NCBI GenBank assembly: GCA_902509695.1
Contig: CABWYP010000001.1
Location: 95,932 to 137,844, forward strand
DNA length: 41,913 bases
Source: an uncultured Alphaproteobacteria bacterium
Lineage (GTDB): Bacteria; Pseudomonadota; Alphaproteobacteria; HIMB59
Direction of reading: 5' to 3'
Below the pieces are notes generated by a model that ran no database searches, had not been told where the DNA came from, and saw only the letters and a program-made list of their open reading frames with translations. Made by a program: the position numbers and the translations under genes. Below are positions 1 through 6,653 of the stretch, piece by piece. The first letter of the stretch is position 1. Every line of letters begins with the position of its first letter.

Positions 1-2
1 GT

Positions 3-743
3 GGTTATATTTCTTATTGGACCATGACAGTAATGGGTGCCAACTGGATATTTGTACTGCCTATGGCTTTTCTTGCAGGAATTGTAATGGGTTACATATA
101 TTATCATTTAATAATAAGACACATTTACTCTAAGGAAAATTTTTCTGTGAATATAATTATAGCCTCCGTAGCTCTCGCTGCTTTAGGAGAAAATGCATAT
201 TTAAATCTTGCTGGAGGAGAGGCTTTAAGACAACCATTTCGTTTTAATGGAGGTCTAGAAATGATTGGAGTTGTTTTAACTTTTCAAACCATCTTTACAG
301 TATTTGTTGCTGTTTTGTTAATGGTTATTCTTTCATTAATAATGTCTAAAACCAAGCTTGGTCAGGTAATAAGAGCAGTATCTCAACAACCAACCGCATC
401 AAAACTTATGGGTATAAATGTTCAAAAATCGTTCGCTACGGCTTTAATGCTTTATGGAAGTATAGCAGCTATATCTGGAGTACTAGTTACAGGGACTTCT
501 CAGGTATTCCCATCAGTAGGATATGACAGCACAGTCAAAGCACTAGTAATATTGATTGTTGCAGGCTTAGGAAATTTAAGAGCTGGTATTTTTATGGCTT
601 TCGCACTTGGTTTTTTAGAGATGGGGGTTAACTATGTTTTAGGTGCTAGATATGGCTTCCCATCTATGCTGGCTTTCGTAATTATAGTTCTTTTATTTAA
701 ACCTAATGGATTTTTTGGAAAGGAACAAATTACTAGAGTATAG
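3..743 (+). CDS. LivH-type branched-chain amino acid/amide ABC transporter permease (5' end missing)
   Basis: This is one of two inner-membrane permease subunits of a HAAT-type (branched-chain amino acid, urea or amide) ABC importer. The frame is open from the first bases of the window, so the gene starts upstream; the first Met in view (base 24) is probably internal, because about 245 codons remain and LivH proteins usually have about 290. The visible part is a string of hydrophobic helices. It includes the family's cytoplasmic loop (AVSQQPTASKLMGINV), the region thought to contact the ATPase, and ends in the typical LFKPNGFFG tail. The LivM gene follows after 5 bases. The binding protein and ATPases are not downstream, so they are presumably upstream. 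The substrate cannot be read from the sequence; the coupled Amt gene suggests a nitrogen compound. The family is clear, the substrate unknown. Confidence 0.88.
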   Translation, partial: GYISYWTMTVMGANWIFVLPMAFLAGIVMGYIYYHLIIRHIYSKENFSVNIIIASVALAALGENAYLNLAGGEALRQPFRFNGGLEMIGVVLTFQTIFTVFVAVLLMVILSLIMSKTKLGQVIRAVSQQPTASKLMGINVQKSFATALMLYGSIAAISGVLVTGTSQVFPSVGYDSTVKALVILIVAGLGNLRAGIFMAFALGFLEMGVNYVLGARYGFPSMLAFVIIVLLFKPNGFFGKEQITRV

Positions 744-748
744 AAAAT

Positions 749-1966
749 ATGGAATTATATCAAATTTCAATATTGATTACTGCTATAGGTATACTAGTAG
801 CAATAGTTGCTTACTTCTGGGGTACTTCTAGATCAGAAAATTTTGTTTCCAAAGTCAGAAGTGACTCAAGAAATACTTTGTTATGGCGAGATTTTTGGAT
901 TGGACTAATACTAGTTGCATTTGCTTTAATTTTTCCTGCATTCGGAGCTGGCAAGTATATTTTAGGTCAAGTAATTCTTTTCTTTATTTGGGCCGCTGTT
1001 GTAACACAATGGAATTTAGTTTTTGGATTTGCAGGAATTTTCACCCTTGGACATATGGCTGTCTTTGCAATTGGTGGATATATTACTGCGATGACAGGAT
1101 TATATTTAGGATGGAGCCTTTGGGCTGCTTTACCAGTTGGTGCTCTAGCTACCGTAATATTTAGCTTTTTAATGGGAGCTACTATAATACGACTTCGTGG
1201 CCCTTATATAGCTGTGATGACATTAGCTATAGCAATAGCTATGCAAAAACTCATTGTCAGTGATGTAGAGTGTTTTATTACTAAGGATCTGATCTGTTAT
1301 AATTTTACTGGCGGAGCGAAAGGTTTGTTTGGTTACGGAGGCTTTGGCTTTAAAGAATGGCTCGGGTTTAAGGGGAGAATATATGGGGAGTATTATCTAG
1401 CTCTACTTTTACTTATTTTAAGCACATTGTTTGCTTTATATGTAATATACAGTCCTCTTGGTTCTACGTTTAGATCAATAAGAGATAACGAAATATGTGC
1501 TAGTTCAAGAGGAGTTAATAGAGTTAAATACCAACTTATAGTTTTTACTTTATCTGGTATTTTCACAGGCCTTGCTGGGGGAGTTTTTGCTGGACTTCAA
1601 ACAACTATCGGTCCTAATATATTATCTCTAAGCTTATTATTATTTTTATTATCGATGATAGTTGTTGGAGGCCGGGGTACAAATTGGGGCCCTTTAATAG
1701 GTGCAGCAACTTTAATGTTAGCTGATACAGTTTTAAGAGATTTAAATGAATTAAGAGTAGCTGGACTGTCACTAATTATTTTACTAGTAATGTTATTTTT
1801 ACCTAACGGTGTTGTTGGTTTAATCGGTGGAATATTTAATTGGAAACCTAAGAATAATCAATCTAACACTGATGGACAAAAAAATCTTAAACAGGTACTT
1901 AGATCTAATAGGAATCAAGTTTTTAAAAAAGGAAATTGGATTAAATCTTTCGGAGATGAAAAATGA
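749..1966 (+). CDS. LivM-type ABC transporter permease
   Basis: This is the second permease subunit of the HAAT-family importer, 405 residues, partner of the LivH-like protein just upstream. It starts with a hydrophobic helix and a polar segment. The core follows from about residue 50, with the conserved LivM features WNLVFGFAGIFTLGHMA near residue 90 and the cytoplasmic loop around SIRDNEICASSRGVN, where the ATPase is expected to dock. The C-terminal 45 or so residues are Lys/Asn-rich and look like a soluble tail beyond the last helix (LFLPNGVVGLIGG). The stop codon overlaps the start of the next gene as ATGA, so translation is coupled to the Amt-like gene. No obvious frameshift or lost motif. 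Substrate unknown; a urea/short amide-type or amino acid importer would both fit. Confidence 0.9.
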   Translation: MELYQISILITAIGILVAIVAYFWGTSRSENFVSKVRSDSRNTLLWRDFWIGLILVAFALIFPAFGAGKYILGQVILFFIWAAVVTQWNLVFGFAGIFTLGHMAVFAIGGYITAMTGLYLGWSLWAALPVGALATVIFSFLMGATIIRLRGPYIAVMTLAIAIAMQKLIVSDVECFITKDLICYNFTGGAKGLFGYGGFGFKEWLGFKGRIYGEYYLALLLLILSTLFALYVIYSPLGSTFRSIRDNEICASSRGVNRVKYQLIVFTLSGIFTGLAGGVFAGLQTTIGPNILSLSLLLFLLSMIVVGGRGTNWGPLIGAATLMLADTVLRDLNELRVAGLSLIILLVMLFLPNGVVGLIGGIFNWKPKNNQSNTDGQKNLKQVLRSNRNQVFKKGNWIKSFGDEK

Positions 1967-3348
1967 TAGAGGTAGTATCCAATAAGGTTGATTATATAAA
2001 TCTAATCTATGATTTAATTACCGTACTTTTTTTAATTTTTTTATCTTTTGGAATTATTTTAAGAACCTATGGAATTAGCAGAGAAAAATTTGCTTTGACA
2101 AATATTAAAATTCTCTTTTTTTCATTTCCAGTAATTGTTTTATCATCATATCTTTTTGGCTGGGCAATATCCTTTGCATTTTCTTCTGGTCCAATAGTCA
2201 AAGGAGGTTTTAGAGAGTTTGCTTTCGCATTGCCTTGGAGTGAATTTATGGGTCCAAATTTAGACAATAATCAAACTTTCGTAAATGATTATCAAAAATC
2301 ACCGATGTCACTCATTAAATTTATTTTGGTTACATGGTCTATGATTATTTTTTTTGGCTCTGCTATCATTGAAAGAATTCGAATTGGAGCTTTTCTAATT
2401 TTATCAATCATATTAGGTTCAATATTTTGGCCAATATGCTCCTCATGGTCTTGGTCCTCTAATGGTTGGATGAGCGAAGTATTCGGATATCATGATGCTT
2501 TTGGCTCAGGTGCTTTTCATACTATACTTGGTGGCTTTGCATTAGGTGTATTAGGAAAATTAGGTTCTAGAAAAATAAAATTTAATAGTTTTTCAAAAGC
2601 TCGTGACATTCCAGCCAATAGTGAAATAAGTTTAATTTTTGGAAATATCTTAGTTGTCTTTGGAATATTTGGTTTATTTTTATACTCAATTAATCCCTTC
2701 TCTGAAATAAAAAATGAATTTGGATCTTATATGTTTACTCTCAATATTTATGGAAATCCAATTTCATTTTATGGTGTCTTATTAAATTTCGTGATGGGTA
2801 TCTCTGGAGGATTGGTTATTTCTGCAATACATTCATTTAATAACAATAAAAAAATATTTATTGGTGGAATAGTTGGAATTGTCTCAATTTCAGCGGGCGC
2901 TGATTACTATCATCCTGTACATTGTTTACTAATATCAATGATCGTTACTTTAGCTGTTTTTAAAAGCTTTAACTATCTTGAGGAAAAGTTCAAGATAGAC
3001 GATGCTTCTGACATTATTGTCTCTCACGGATTTGCAGGTTTTTGGGGTTTGATTATTGCTAGCATACTTCTTTGGGGTTATCCCTCTTCTATGGCTGAAG
3101 GTTCAGTTTTCACAAATCCCTTTGGGCAATTTGCCGGTGCACTAATCATTTTTTGGATACTTGGTTTTATTCCAGGATATTTAACAGCAGGGATCTTAAA
3201 ATTTTTTAATATATTGCACCTCAGCGACACTATTCAAATCACAGGACAAGATATCTTATCAACAAGAGATAAAATTATTGAAACAAATAATATTTATGAG
3301 GCTGAGAAAAAAATAATTAGTGATATGAAGGCAGATAAAAAATCATGA
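1963..3348 (+). CDS. Divergent ammonium transporter (Amt) family protein
   Basis: A 461-residue Amt/Mep/Rh-family membrane channel. The pore histidine pair is present: H186 in the D-x7-H arrangement with D178 (YHDAFGSGAFH), equivalent to E. coli AmtB Asp160/His168, and H355 in SHGFAGFWG, equivalent to His318. The Glu-Arg signature (IIERIRIGAF) is also present. It is clearly diverged from the canonical paralogue at 22742-24040: it has an extra N-terminal segment, a longer insertion near residues 85-110 and a hydrophilic C-terminal tail. The start ATG overlaps the LivM stop by four bases and the stop overlaps the next start in the same way. It is therefore part of the ABC transporter operon. 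Ammonium or methylammonium conduction is expected from the family; a sensory or altered-substrate role is possible. Confidence 0.88.
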   Translation: MIEVVSNKVDYINLIYDLITVLFLIFLSFGIILRTYGISREKFALTNIKILFFSFPVIVLSSYLFGWAISFAFSSGPIVKGGFREFAFALPWSEFMGPNLDNNQTFVNDYQKSPMSLIKFILVTWSMIIFFGSAIIERIRIGAFLILSIILGSIFWPICSSWSWSSNGWMSEVFGYHDAFGSGAFHTILGGFALGVLGKLGSRKIKFNSFSKARDIPANSEISLIFGNILVVFGIFGLFLYSINPFSEIKNEFGSYMFTLNIYGNPISFYGVLLNFVMGISGGLVISAIHSFNNNKKIFIGGIVGIVSISAGADYYHPVHCLLISMIVTLAVFKSFNYLEEKFKIDDASDIIVSHGFAGFWGLIIASILLWGYPSSMAEGSVFTNPFGQFAGALIIFWILGFIPGYLTAGILKFFNILHLSDTIQITGQDILSTRDKIIETNNIYEAEKKIISDMKADKKS

Positions 3349-3596
3349 GCAGAGGTGAATTAAATAACTGGATTGTAGATTTAGCTGATATTTCATCAAT
3401 ATACATATTTTCTGGGTCAGAAGGTCTTTGGTTTGTTTTATGTGTAATAGTTTTTTTATGGTTCATACTTGCCATTTACAGAGTAGAAAAATCTAATCAA
3501 GATAAAGTGGATGATGAACTTGGTTCCAAAGAAAATTTAAACTCACTCATAGATCTGTTTCATCAAGATAATGAGGAAAAAGATAACGGTAATTAA
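3345..3596 (+). CDS. Small single-helix membrane protein paired with Amt
   Basis: An 83-residue protein whose start overlaps the Amt-like stop as ATGA, so it is translationally coupled. It has an acidic/polar N terminus, one hydrophobic helix at about residues 28-46, then a charged tail rich in Asp, Glu, Lys and Asn. I know no named family for it. It resembles the 63-residue protein directly after the other Amt gene (24067-24258): both have Asp-Ile ten residues before a Ser-Glu-Gly triplet that leads straight into the only transmembrane helix. That shared spacing and the same gene context suggest an accessory subunit or small regulator of Amt channels. The function is inferred from context only. 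Confidence 0.75.
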   Translation: MSRGELNNWIVDLADISSIYIFSGSEGLWFVLCVIVFLWFILAIYRVEKSNQDKVDDELGSKENLNSLIDLFHQDNEEKDNGN

Positions 3597-3622
3597 ATAA
3601 ATTTTTTATTAAAAATTTATTT
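3595..3622. terminator. AT-only hairpin between convergent genes
   Basis: A perfect 12-base inverted repeat (arms 3595-3606 and 3611-3622, loop TATT) sits exactly where the left operon and the leftward tmm gene converge, overlapping both stop codons. Each arm ends in a T run in its own direction, so it could end transcription from both sides. The stem has no G or C, so it is weak. Confidence 0.4.
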
Positions 3623-4951
3623 GGTATCTAAATAAGTAGCCATTGAGTCATCCATGGCATCTAACCATGTTGTATGATGCGCTGGACCAGTAGAACCAGT
3701 TACAGGCGAAGAAAAAGACTTATCTCTGTATGTAAGAATATTTGCTTCCTTGTCATGCTCCCAGTCATAAAAATGCTTTTTGATAAGTTCAAAATCAATT
3801 TTTGGATAATCAATAGCAGAACATAAATCGACACAATAATCAGTCTGAAAATCAATCATTTGATATGCATCCTCGAGTGCCTCTTCTTTGCTAACCCAAC
3901 TATTAATATCATTTGAAATCTCATCATTACTTGGAAGTTTAATTTTATTCATAATGATATCTCGGACATACCAAGCTTGAGCATCAAACATATTAAATGT
4001 GTGAAATTGATCCTGCATACCTAAGTAAAATAAATTGTGATTATTTTGCCATACAACTCCCTTATATAACATAGGGGGATAAAGCCTATTATGTGTTTTT
4101 AATTTTAAATCTTCAGATAAAAATGGGAAGTGATGCAAATAACCAGTACAAAGGATAAGAGCGTCCATCTCTTGGACTGTCCCATCTTTAAAGACAGCTT
4201 TGTTACCATCGATTTTATCCATGTAGTGAACTTCTTTCATGCCCTCAGGCCAGTTAAAACCCATAGGATTATTTCGATAGCCAATTGTTACACTCTTAGC
4301 TCCATACTTATAACATTGTAACGCAACGTCTTCAGCAGAATAACTACTTCCAAGTATGACGACATTTTTATTTCGAAACTCTTCAGCATCTCTAAAATCA
4401 TGAGAATGCAAAATTCTTCCAGGAAAAGTATTCATACCTTCATACTCTGGAATATAAGGCACTGAAAAATGACCAGTCGCTACAACTAACTTATCAAAAC
4501 TATCTGTTGAAACAGAACCATCAACTTTATTAGTATATTTAATATCAAATCCATTACCGTTATCTGAAACACTATTGACTGTTGTATTGAACTTTACATA
4601 TTTTTTTACATCAGATTTCTCTGCTCTTCCTAAGATATAACTTTGTAAAACTTCTCTTGGAGGGAAAGATGGGATAGGCTTTTTAAAGTGTTCATCAAAA
4701 GAGTAATCAGCAAATTCAAGGCATTCTTTTGGACCGTTTGACCATAAATACCTATACATGCTATTGGGTACTGGATCGCCAAATTGATCAGAGCCAGTTC
4801 TCCAAGTGTAATTCCATAAACCACCCCAATCTGCTTGTTTGTCAAAAGCAACAACATCAGGTATTTCTTCACCATTTTTTTCAGCTTGATGAAGAGATCT
4901 TAAAAATGAGAGCCCACAAGGCCCAGTACCAATTAAAGCGATTTTAGTCAT
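3617..4951 (-). CDS. tmm: Trimethylamine monooxygenase (flavin-containing monooxygenase)
   Basis: Predicted to oxidise trimethylamine to trimethylamine N-oxide with NADPH and oxygen, in the cytoplasm. It is 444 residues long, the size of bacterial Tmm. The N-terminal FAD motif GTGPCG begins at residue 8, the FMO fingerprint FPGRILHSHDF lies near residue 175, and the NADPH motif ILGSSYSAED lies near residue 200. The start at base 4951 is chosen over an in-frame ATG 48 bases upstream because GGAGGAA lies 4-10 bases before it and the protein then begins directly with the FAD strand (MTKIALIG). Divergent from the mgd operon, with a palindromic operator between them. The product would need TMAO demethylase to go further, and that gene is not in the window. 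Dimethylsulfide oxidation is a known side activity in the family. Confidence 0.88.
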   Translation of the reverse strand: MTKIALIGTGPCGLSFLRSLHQAEKNGEEIPDVVAFDKQADWGGLWNYTWRTGSDQFGDPVPNSMYRYLWSNGPKECLEFADYSFDEHFKKPIPSFPPREVLQSYILGRAEKSDVKKYVKFNTTVNSVSDNGNGFDIKYTNKVDGSVSTDSFDKLVVATGHFSVPYIPEYEGMNTFPGRILHSHDFRDAEEFRNKNVVILGSSYSAEDVALQCYKYGAKSVTIGYRNNPMGFNWPEGMKEVHYMDKIDGNKAVFKDGTVQEMDALILCTGYLHHFPFLSEDLKLKTHNRLYPPMLYKGVVWQNNHNLFYLGMQDQFHTFNMFDAQAWYVRDIIMNKIKLPSNDEISNDINSWVSKEEALEDAYQMIDFQTDYCVDLCSAIDYPKIDFELIKKHFYDWEHDKEANILTYRDKSFSSPVTGSTGPAHHTTWLDAMDDSMATYLDTK

Positions 4952-4954
4952 ATA

Positions 4955-4961
4955 TTCCTCC
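4955..4961 (-). promoter_or_regulatory. Shine-Dalgarno site that fixes the tmm start
   Basis: GGAGGAA on the minus strand, three bases before the ATG at 4951. The upstream in-frame ATG at 4999 has no comparable site. Confidence 0.7.
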
Positions 4962-5025
4962 GAATTCATAAATATAAATTCAATTTTAATATTTTCCAAT
5001 CCATTTTTAGACGCATATGGTACAA

Positions 5026-5031
5026 ATTATA
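5026..5031 (-). promoter_or_regulatory. Extended -10 element of the tmm promoter
   Basis: On the minus strand the sequence reads TGGTATAAT, a consensus -10 hexamer with the TGn extension. The hexamer 16 bases upstream (TGAAAC) matches the -35 consensus poorly and is half of the palindromic operator at 5048-5064. Transcription would start near base 5019. A promoter with a good -10 and a poor -35 overlapped by a regulator site is the usual layout for an activator-dependent gene. Confidence 0.5.
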
Positions 5032-5047
5032 CCACTATATAAATGAT

Positions 5048-5064
5048 GTTTCATATTATGAAAC
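5048..5064. promoter_or_regulatory. Palindromic operator 1 (probable IclR-family site)
   Basis: GTTTCATATTATGAAAC is a perfect 8+1+8 inverted repeat in the divergent tmm/mgdA intergenic region. Its reverse complement is identical to the site before the IclR gene at 13229-13245, and the site at 14059-14075 differs by one arm mismatch. It overlaps the -35 position of tmm and lies 56 bases before the mgdA start codon. Confidence 0.75.
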
Positions 5065-5068
5065 AGTA

Positions 5069-5097
5069 TTGTTACAGTGCAAAGTTTTGTATATACA
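5069..5097 (+). promoter_or_regulatory. Candidate mgd operon promoter
   Basis: TTGTTA (5069-5074), a 17-base spacer and TATACA (5092-5097) form a reasonable sigma-70 pair directly downstream of operator 1, and 24 bases before the mgdA start. The DNA is AT-rich, so chance matches are common. Confidence 0.3.
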
Positions 5098-5120
5098 TTT
5101 TCGAAGAGGTAAACTGAATC

Positions 5121-6377
5121 ATGCAAAAATACTCTATATTTAGTCTTGTTAAAAATGCTCTTACTAATCATCAAGATTGGGAAGTTGCATGGAAAGATCC
5201 CGAACCAAAAAAAGAATATGATGTTGTTATAGTTGGAGGCGGAGGCCACGGACTTGCAACGGCATATTACTTAGCTAAAGAACATGGAATTACTAATGTT
5301 GCTATCTTAGAAAAAGGTTGGATAGGCGGAGGTAATGTAGGAAGAAATACAACTATCTTAAGATCTAACTATATGTTTGATGCTAATTCTCATTTTTATG
5401 AATATGGAATGAAGTTATGGGAAACCCTAAGCCAAGAATTAAATTATAATGTTATGTATTCTCCAAGAGGAATAATTAATTTAGCACACTCTGATGCGCA
5501 AATGAATGCCTATGCAAGAAGAGGTAATTCAATGAGACTAAATGGTATCGATGCAGTTTTACTTGGAAGAGATGAGTTAAAAAAAATGATACCTTTTGCT
5601 GACTTCTCTGACACTTGTCGTTTTCCAATTCATGGTGGGTTAATGCAGCCTCGTGGTGGAACAGCTCGTCATGATGCTGTTGCATGGGGTTATGCAAGAC
5701 AAGCAGATTCAATGGGTGTTGATATAATTCAAAATTGTGAAGTTACTGGATTTGATGTTGTTGATGGAAAAGTTTCTGGAGTTCAAACTTCTAGAGGAAA
5801 TATTAAAACAAAGAAAGTTGGTCTATGTGTAGCCGGTAGTACAACATTACTAGCTGACATGCTAAACATGAGACTTCCTATTGAAGCTCATGTTTTACAA
5901 GCTTGTGTATCTGAACCCGTAAAGCCCTTGCTCGATCAAGTGGTTACTTTTGGAGCAGGTCATTTTTATTGCAGTCAATCTGACAAAGGTGAAATGGTAA
6001 TGGGTGGCGATTTAGATGGTTATAACAGTTATGCACAAAGAGGAAATATGCCGATGATCCAGCATGTTTTAACAGGGGGTTTAGCTGTATTTCCTAATTT
6101 TAGTAGACTTAAAATGCTTAGAACTTGGGGCGGTATTATGGATATGTCCATGGACGGATCGCCTATTATAGATAAAACACATGTTGATGGTGTTTATCTA
6201 AATTGTGGATGGTGCTACGGTGGTTTCAAAGCTATACCTTGCTCTGGTTGGGTTTTTGCTCATACAATTGCCAAAAATGAAGTTCATGAATTAAATGCTG
6301 ATTTTAACTTAGAGCGCTTTCATACAGGAAGAATTATCGATGAAAAAGGTGTAGGACCTAAGCCCTGGATTGGTTAA
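5121..6377 (+). CDS. mgdA: N-methylglutamate dehydrogenase / sarcosine oxidase beta-type subunit
   Basis: The flavin subunit of a heterotetrameric secondary-amine dehydrogenase, which removes the methyl group of N-methylglutamate (or sarcosine). It is 418 residues, usual for SoxB/MgdA. The Rossmann FAD motif GGGGHG is at residues 39-44, followed by the family stretch GRNTTILRSNY near residue 74. H184 in the segment TARHDAVAW aligns with the histidine that carries covalent FMN in tetrameric sarcosine oxidase. It is the first gene of a tight seven-gene run; the next gene starts 3 bases after its stop. The ORF begins after AAGAGG at 5104-5109. The mgsABC genes downstream favour N-methylglutamate as substrate, but sequence alone cannot exclude sarcosine oxidase (soxB). 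Confidence 0.85.
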   Translation: MQKYSIFSLVKNALTNHQDWEVAWKDPEPKKEYDVVIVGGGGHGLATAYYLAKEHGITNVAILEKGWIGGGNVGRNTTILRSNYMFDANSHFYEYGMKLWETLSQELNYNVMYSPRGIINLAHSDAQMNAYARRGNSMRLNGIDAVLLGRDELKKMIPFADFSDTCRFPIHGGLMQPRGGTARHDAVAWGYARQADSMGVDIIQNCEVTGFDVVDGKVSGVQTSRGNIKTKKVGLCVAGSTTLLADMLNMRLPIEAHVLQACVSEPVKPLLDQVVTFGAGHFYCSQSDKGEMVMGGDLDGYNSYAQRGNMPMIQHVLTGGLAVFPNFSRLKMLRTWGGIMDMSMDGSPIIDKTHVDGVYLNCGWCYGGFKAIPCSGWVFAHTIAKNEVHELNADFNLERFHTGRIIDEKGVGPKPWIG

Positions 6378-6380
6378 TAA

Positions 6381-6653
6381 ATGTTAGAAATTAAATGCCC
6401 TTACTGCGGTAAGAGATCTCAAAATGAATTTTCATATGGTGGAGACGGTAATATTAAAAGACCACCTCTAGGTGAAGAAATTAATACAAAAGACTGGGAC
6501 GATTTTGTTTACTTTAGAGACAACCCCAGAGGAAAACATACTGAGTTATGGCATCATGCTTCAGGTTGTAGACAATGGTTTAAAGCCTCTAGAGACACAG
6601 CAACTCACGAGATATTTGCAACTTGTAAGATGAACGAGGATTTTAATGTCTAA
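6381..6653 (+). CDS. mgdB: N-methylglutamate dehydrogenase / sarcosine oxidase delta-type subunit
   Basis: The small zinc-binding subunit of the same heterotetramer, 90 residues, the normal SoxD length. Cys6, Cys9, His59 and Cys63 match the four zinc ligands of tetrameric sarcosine oxidase in both identity and spacing. The C-terminal half keeps the family segment with GCRQWFKASRDT. It begins 3 bases after mgdA with no clear Shine-Dalgarno site, and overlaps the start of the alpha subunit gene by 8 bases, so translation is probably coupled. It has no catalytic role of its own and stabilises the assembly. Confidence 0.88.
   Translation: MLEIKCPYCGKRSQNEFSYGGDGNIKRPPLGEEINTKDWDDFVYFRDNPRGKHTELWHHASGCRQWFKASRDTATHEIFATCKMNEDFNV

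Noticed and set aside
883-1164. A 93-codon plus-strand frame inside the LivM gene
   Set aside because: It is a shifted-frame shadow of the permease gene, with a Cys/Trp-rich composition not like a real protein here.
5007-5249. An 80-codon minus-strand frame over the tmm/mgdA intergenic region
   Set aside because: It covers the operator, the tmm promoter and the start of mgdA, and has no ribosome site; the regulatory elements explain the region better.
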